Source: Litorimonas sp964490745 (GTDB lineage: Bacteria > Pseudomonadota > Alphaproteobacteria > Caulobacterales > Maricaulaceae). Taken from it: a stretch of 5,332 nucleotides of DNA. Location: the NCBI GenBank assembly GCA_964490745.1, contig CAZBDT010000149.1, positions 1-5,332 of the forward strand, in the 5' to 3' direction. The translations under genes were made by a program, and so were the position numbers. The notes beneath the pieces were generated by a model. It was not told where the DNA came from and made no database searches. It was given only the letters and a program-made list of their open reading frames with translations. Shown here piece after piece: positions 3,688 to 5,332 of this stretch (its first letter is position 1; every line of letters starts with the position of its first letter).

Positions 3688-5332
3688 ATGCCGCATACGC
3701 CGCTACTCGATACTGTTAAATTTCCGTCTGATATGAAGGCGTTTTCCCGTGAGGAGCTAAAGCAACTTGCGGATGAAGTCCGCACGGAAGTCATTGATGC
3801 TGTCTCTGTCACAGGCGGACATTTAGGCGCGGGACTCGGTGTGGTGGAACTCACCGTCGCCATTCATGCCGTCTTTGATACGCCGGAGGATAAGCTGATC
3901 TGGGATGTTGGNNNNNNNNNNCGCATTCGGACATTGCGTAAGGGTGGCGGCCTGTCCGGCTTTACCAAACGCGCCGAGAGCGAATATGACCCCTTCGGCG
4001 CGGCGCATAGCTCGACCTCGATCTCCGCAGGGGCAGGTTTTGCGGCCGCGCGTGATTTGGACGGTCGCGATAATCACATTATTTCCGTGATTGGCGATGG
4101 GTCGATTACAGCCGGTATGGCCTATGAGGCGATGAATAATGCCGGGGCGACAGATTCCCGTCAGATCGTGATTTTGAACGATAATGATATGTCCATCGCC
4201 CCGCCTGTTGGTGCGATGAGCCATTTGCTCTCCCGCACAGTTAGCAGCGGCGGCTATCAAGCCCTGCGCAGCACGGCAAAATCCGCCATTGCCCGCGCGC
4301 CTCGCCCGATTAAACGCACGGCGAAAAAGGCAGAAGAATATACGCGCGGCATGTTTATGGGCGGGACATGGTTCGAAGAGCTGGGCTTTTATTATGTCGG
4401 CCCGGTCGATGGCCATGATCTTGATGCGCTCATCCCGGTCTTGGAAAATGTCAAGAAAATGAAAGATGGCCCGACCCTCATCCATGTCGTGACGCAAAAG
4501 GGTAAAGGTTACGCGCCTGCGGAAAATTCAGCCGATAAATATCACGGCGTGTCCAAATTCAACGTCGTGACGGGCGAGCAATCCAAGGCCAAAGCAAATG
4601 CGCCGAGCTACACCAAAGTTTTCGCCGAAAGCTTGATTTCTGAAGCCCGCAAAGATGAAAAAATCGTCGGTATTACGGCGGCCATGCCGGGCGGGACGGG
4701 GATGAAGGAATTTGGCCAGGTCTTCCCGGAGCGCATGTTCGATGTCGGGATTGCCGAACAACATGCCGTGACCTTTGCGGGCGGCCTCGCCGCCGATGGG
4801 TATAAGCCTTTCTGCGCGATTTATTCGACTTTCCTGCAACGCGGATACGACCAAGTTGTGCATGATGTCGCGATCCAAAACCTGCCTGTCCGCTTTGCCA
4901 TGGACCGCGCAGGCTTAGTTGGGGCCGATGGTCCGACCCATGCGGGAGCCTTTGATATTGCCTATCTCGGCTGTCTGCCAAATATGGTCCTCATGGCGGC
5001 GGCGGATGAGAATGAGCTGGCCCGCATGGTCGCCACAGCGGTGGCGCGTGATGACGGTCCAACAGGTTTTCGCTATGCGCGCGGTGAAGCCACAGGCTGC
5101 GGTGTTGATCCAAACCCGCAACCGCTGGAAATCGGCAAAGGCCGTGTCTTGCGCGAAGGCTCTAGCGTGGCGATTTTCTCTTACGGCACGCGTCTCGGCG
5201 AAGCGCTTTTGGCGGCGGAACGATTAGATGCGCTCGGCCTCTCCGCTACGGTCGCAGATGCGCGTTTTGCCAAACCGCTGGACACAGACCTGCTCTGCCG
5301 CCTCGCAGATGAGCATGAAGTCCTGATCACGA
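3688..5332 (+). CDS. dxs: 1-deoxy-D-xylulose-5-phosphate synthase (contains assembly gap, cut by right edge)
   Basis: Dxs condenses pyruvate with glyceraldehyde 3-phosphate, using thiamine diphosphate and Mg2+, to form 1-deoxyxylulose 5-phosphate. This is the first and usually flux-controlling step of the MEP pathway, and the product also feeds thiamine and pyridoxal synthesis. About 548 codons are present out of roughly 640; the window stops just before the expected EEG of the C-terminal domain. Visible key sites: TGGHLGAGLG with His45 (E. coli His49); the thiamine diphosphate motif starting GDG at 4093-4101 with its Asn at 4177-4179; catalytic Glu at 4756-4758 in GIAEQHAVT (E. coli Glu370); and Arg/Asp/His residues equivalent to E. 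coli Arg398 (4840), Arg420 (4906), Asp427 (4927), His431 (4939) and Arg478 (5080). Ten N at 3912-3921 replace the GHQAYPHK region. The frame is otherwise clean. Alphaproteobacterial wording such as TKRAESEYDPFG follows the gap. The usual YPRG reads YARG here. Confidence 0.95.
   Translation, partial: MPHTPLLDTVKFPSDMKAFSREELKQLADEVRTEVIDAVSVTGGHLGAGLGVVELTVAIHAVFDTPEDKLIWDVXXXXRIRTLRKGGGLSGFTKRAESEYDPFGAAHSSTSISAGAGFAAARDLDGRDNHIISVIGDGSITAGMAYEAMNNAGATDSRQIVILNDNDMSIAPPVGAMSHLLSRTVSSGGYQALRSTAKSAIARAPRPIKRTAKKAEEYTRGMFMGGTWFEELGFYYVGPVDGHDLDALIPVLENVKKMKDGPTLIHVVTQKGKGYAPAENSADKYHGVSKFNVVTGEQSKAKANAPSYTKVFAESLISEARKDEKIVGITAAMPGGTGMKEFGQVFPERMFDVGIAEQHAVTFAGGLAADGYKPFCAIYSTFLQRGYDQVVHDVAIQNLPVRFAMDRAGLVGADGPTHAGAFDIAYLGCLPNMVLMAAADENELARMVATAVARDDGPTGFRYARGEATGCGVDPNPQPLEIGKGRVLREGSSVAIFSYGTRLGEALLAAERLDALGLSATVADARFAKPLDTDLLCRLADEHEVLIT
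3912..3921. other. Assembly gap of 10 N inside dxs
   Basis: LIWDVG before the gap and RIRTLRKGGG after it are normally separated by 14 residues (HQAYPHK...TGRRD type). As written there are only three unknown codons plus one N completing the Gly codon. About 43 bases should be here, so the sequence is about 33 bases (11 codons) short. Because 33 is a multiple of three, the reading frame still looks intact. Confidence 0.95.

Noticed and set aside
3823..4497. Long minus-strand open frame opposite dxs
   Set aside because: It runs across the N gap, resembles no family I know, and lies opposite clear Dxs coding sequence; it is a shadow frame.

Overview
The window looks like ordinary chromosomal housekeeping DNA from an alphaproteobacterium. 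The Dxs and IspA proteins have the alphaproteobacterial sequence style, for example the TKRAESEYDPFGAAHSS stretch of Dxs and the VGKAVGKD stretch of IspA. Base composition is moderate (about mid-50s % GC by eye). A Caulobacterales/Hyphomonadaceae-like marine lineage would fit, but that is a guess. I see no mobile element, CRISPR array, RNA gene or foreign-looking island, and no undescribed system.

Layout. Positions 1-1844 hold a tightly packed minus-strand operon. Read in its own direction it is a YceI-family lipoprotein, then a TsaC/Sua5-type threonylcarbamoyl-AMP synthase, then an FAD-linked 2-hydroxyacid dehydrogenase that runs off the left edge. Both junctions are 4-base ATGA overlaps. 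From 1865 onward everything is on the plus strand: lepB (signal peptidase I, interrupted by a 100-N gap), xseB (exonuclease VII small subunit), ispA (farnesyl diphosphate synthase) and dxs (1-deoxyxylulose-5-phosphate synthase, interrupted by a 10-N gap and cut by the right edge). The xseB-ispA-dxs order is the conserved bacterial cluster also found in E. coli.

How the genes work together. Dxs makes the first dedicated intermediate of the MEP isoprenoid pathway, and IspA condenses the resulting C5 units to C15 farnesyl diphosphate. The divergent YceI lipoprotein belongs to a polyisoprenoid-binding family, so both sides of the divergent junction have an isoprenoid link. LepB cleaves signal peptides at the inner membrane. 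TsaC supplies the activated threonylcarbamoyl group for the t6A modification of tRNA.

Caveats. Both N runs are assembly gaps and both appear shorter than the sequence they replace. The 100-N run hides the membrane anchor and catalytic Ser/Lys of LepB. The 10-N run replaces about 14 conserved residues of Dxs. The left piece (1-1932) is joined to the rest only through the 100-N gap, so the divergent yceI/lepB arrangement is inferred. The main points worth a second look are these gaps, the choice of lepB start, a Pro-to-Ala change beside a substrate-binding Arg in Dxs, and the isoprenoid theme across the divergent junction.
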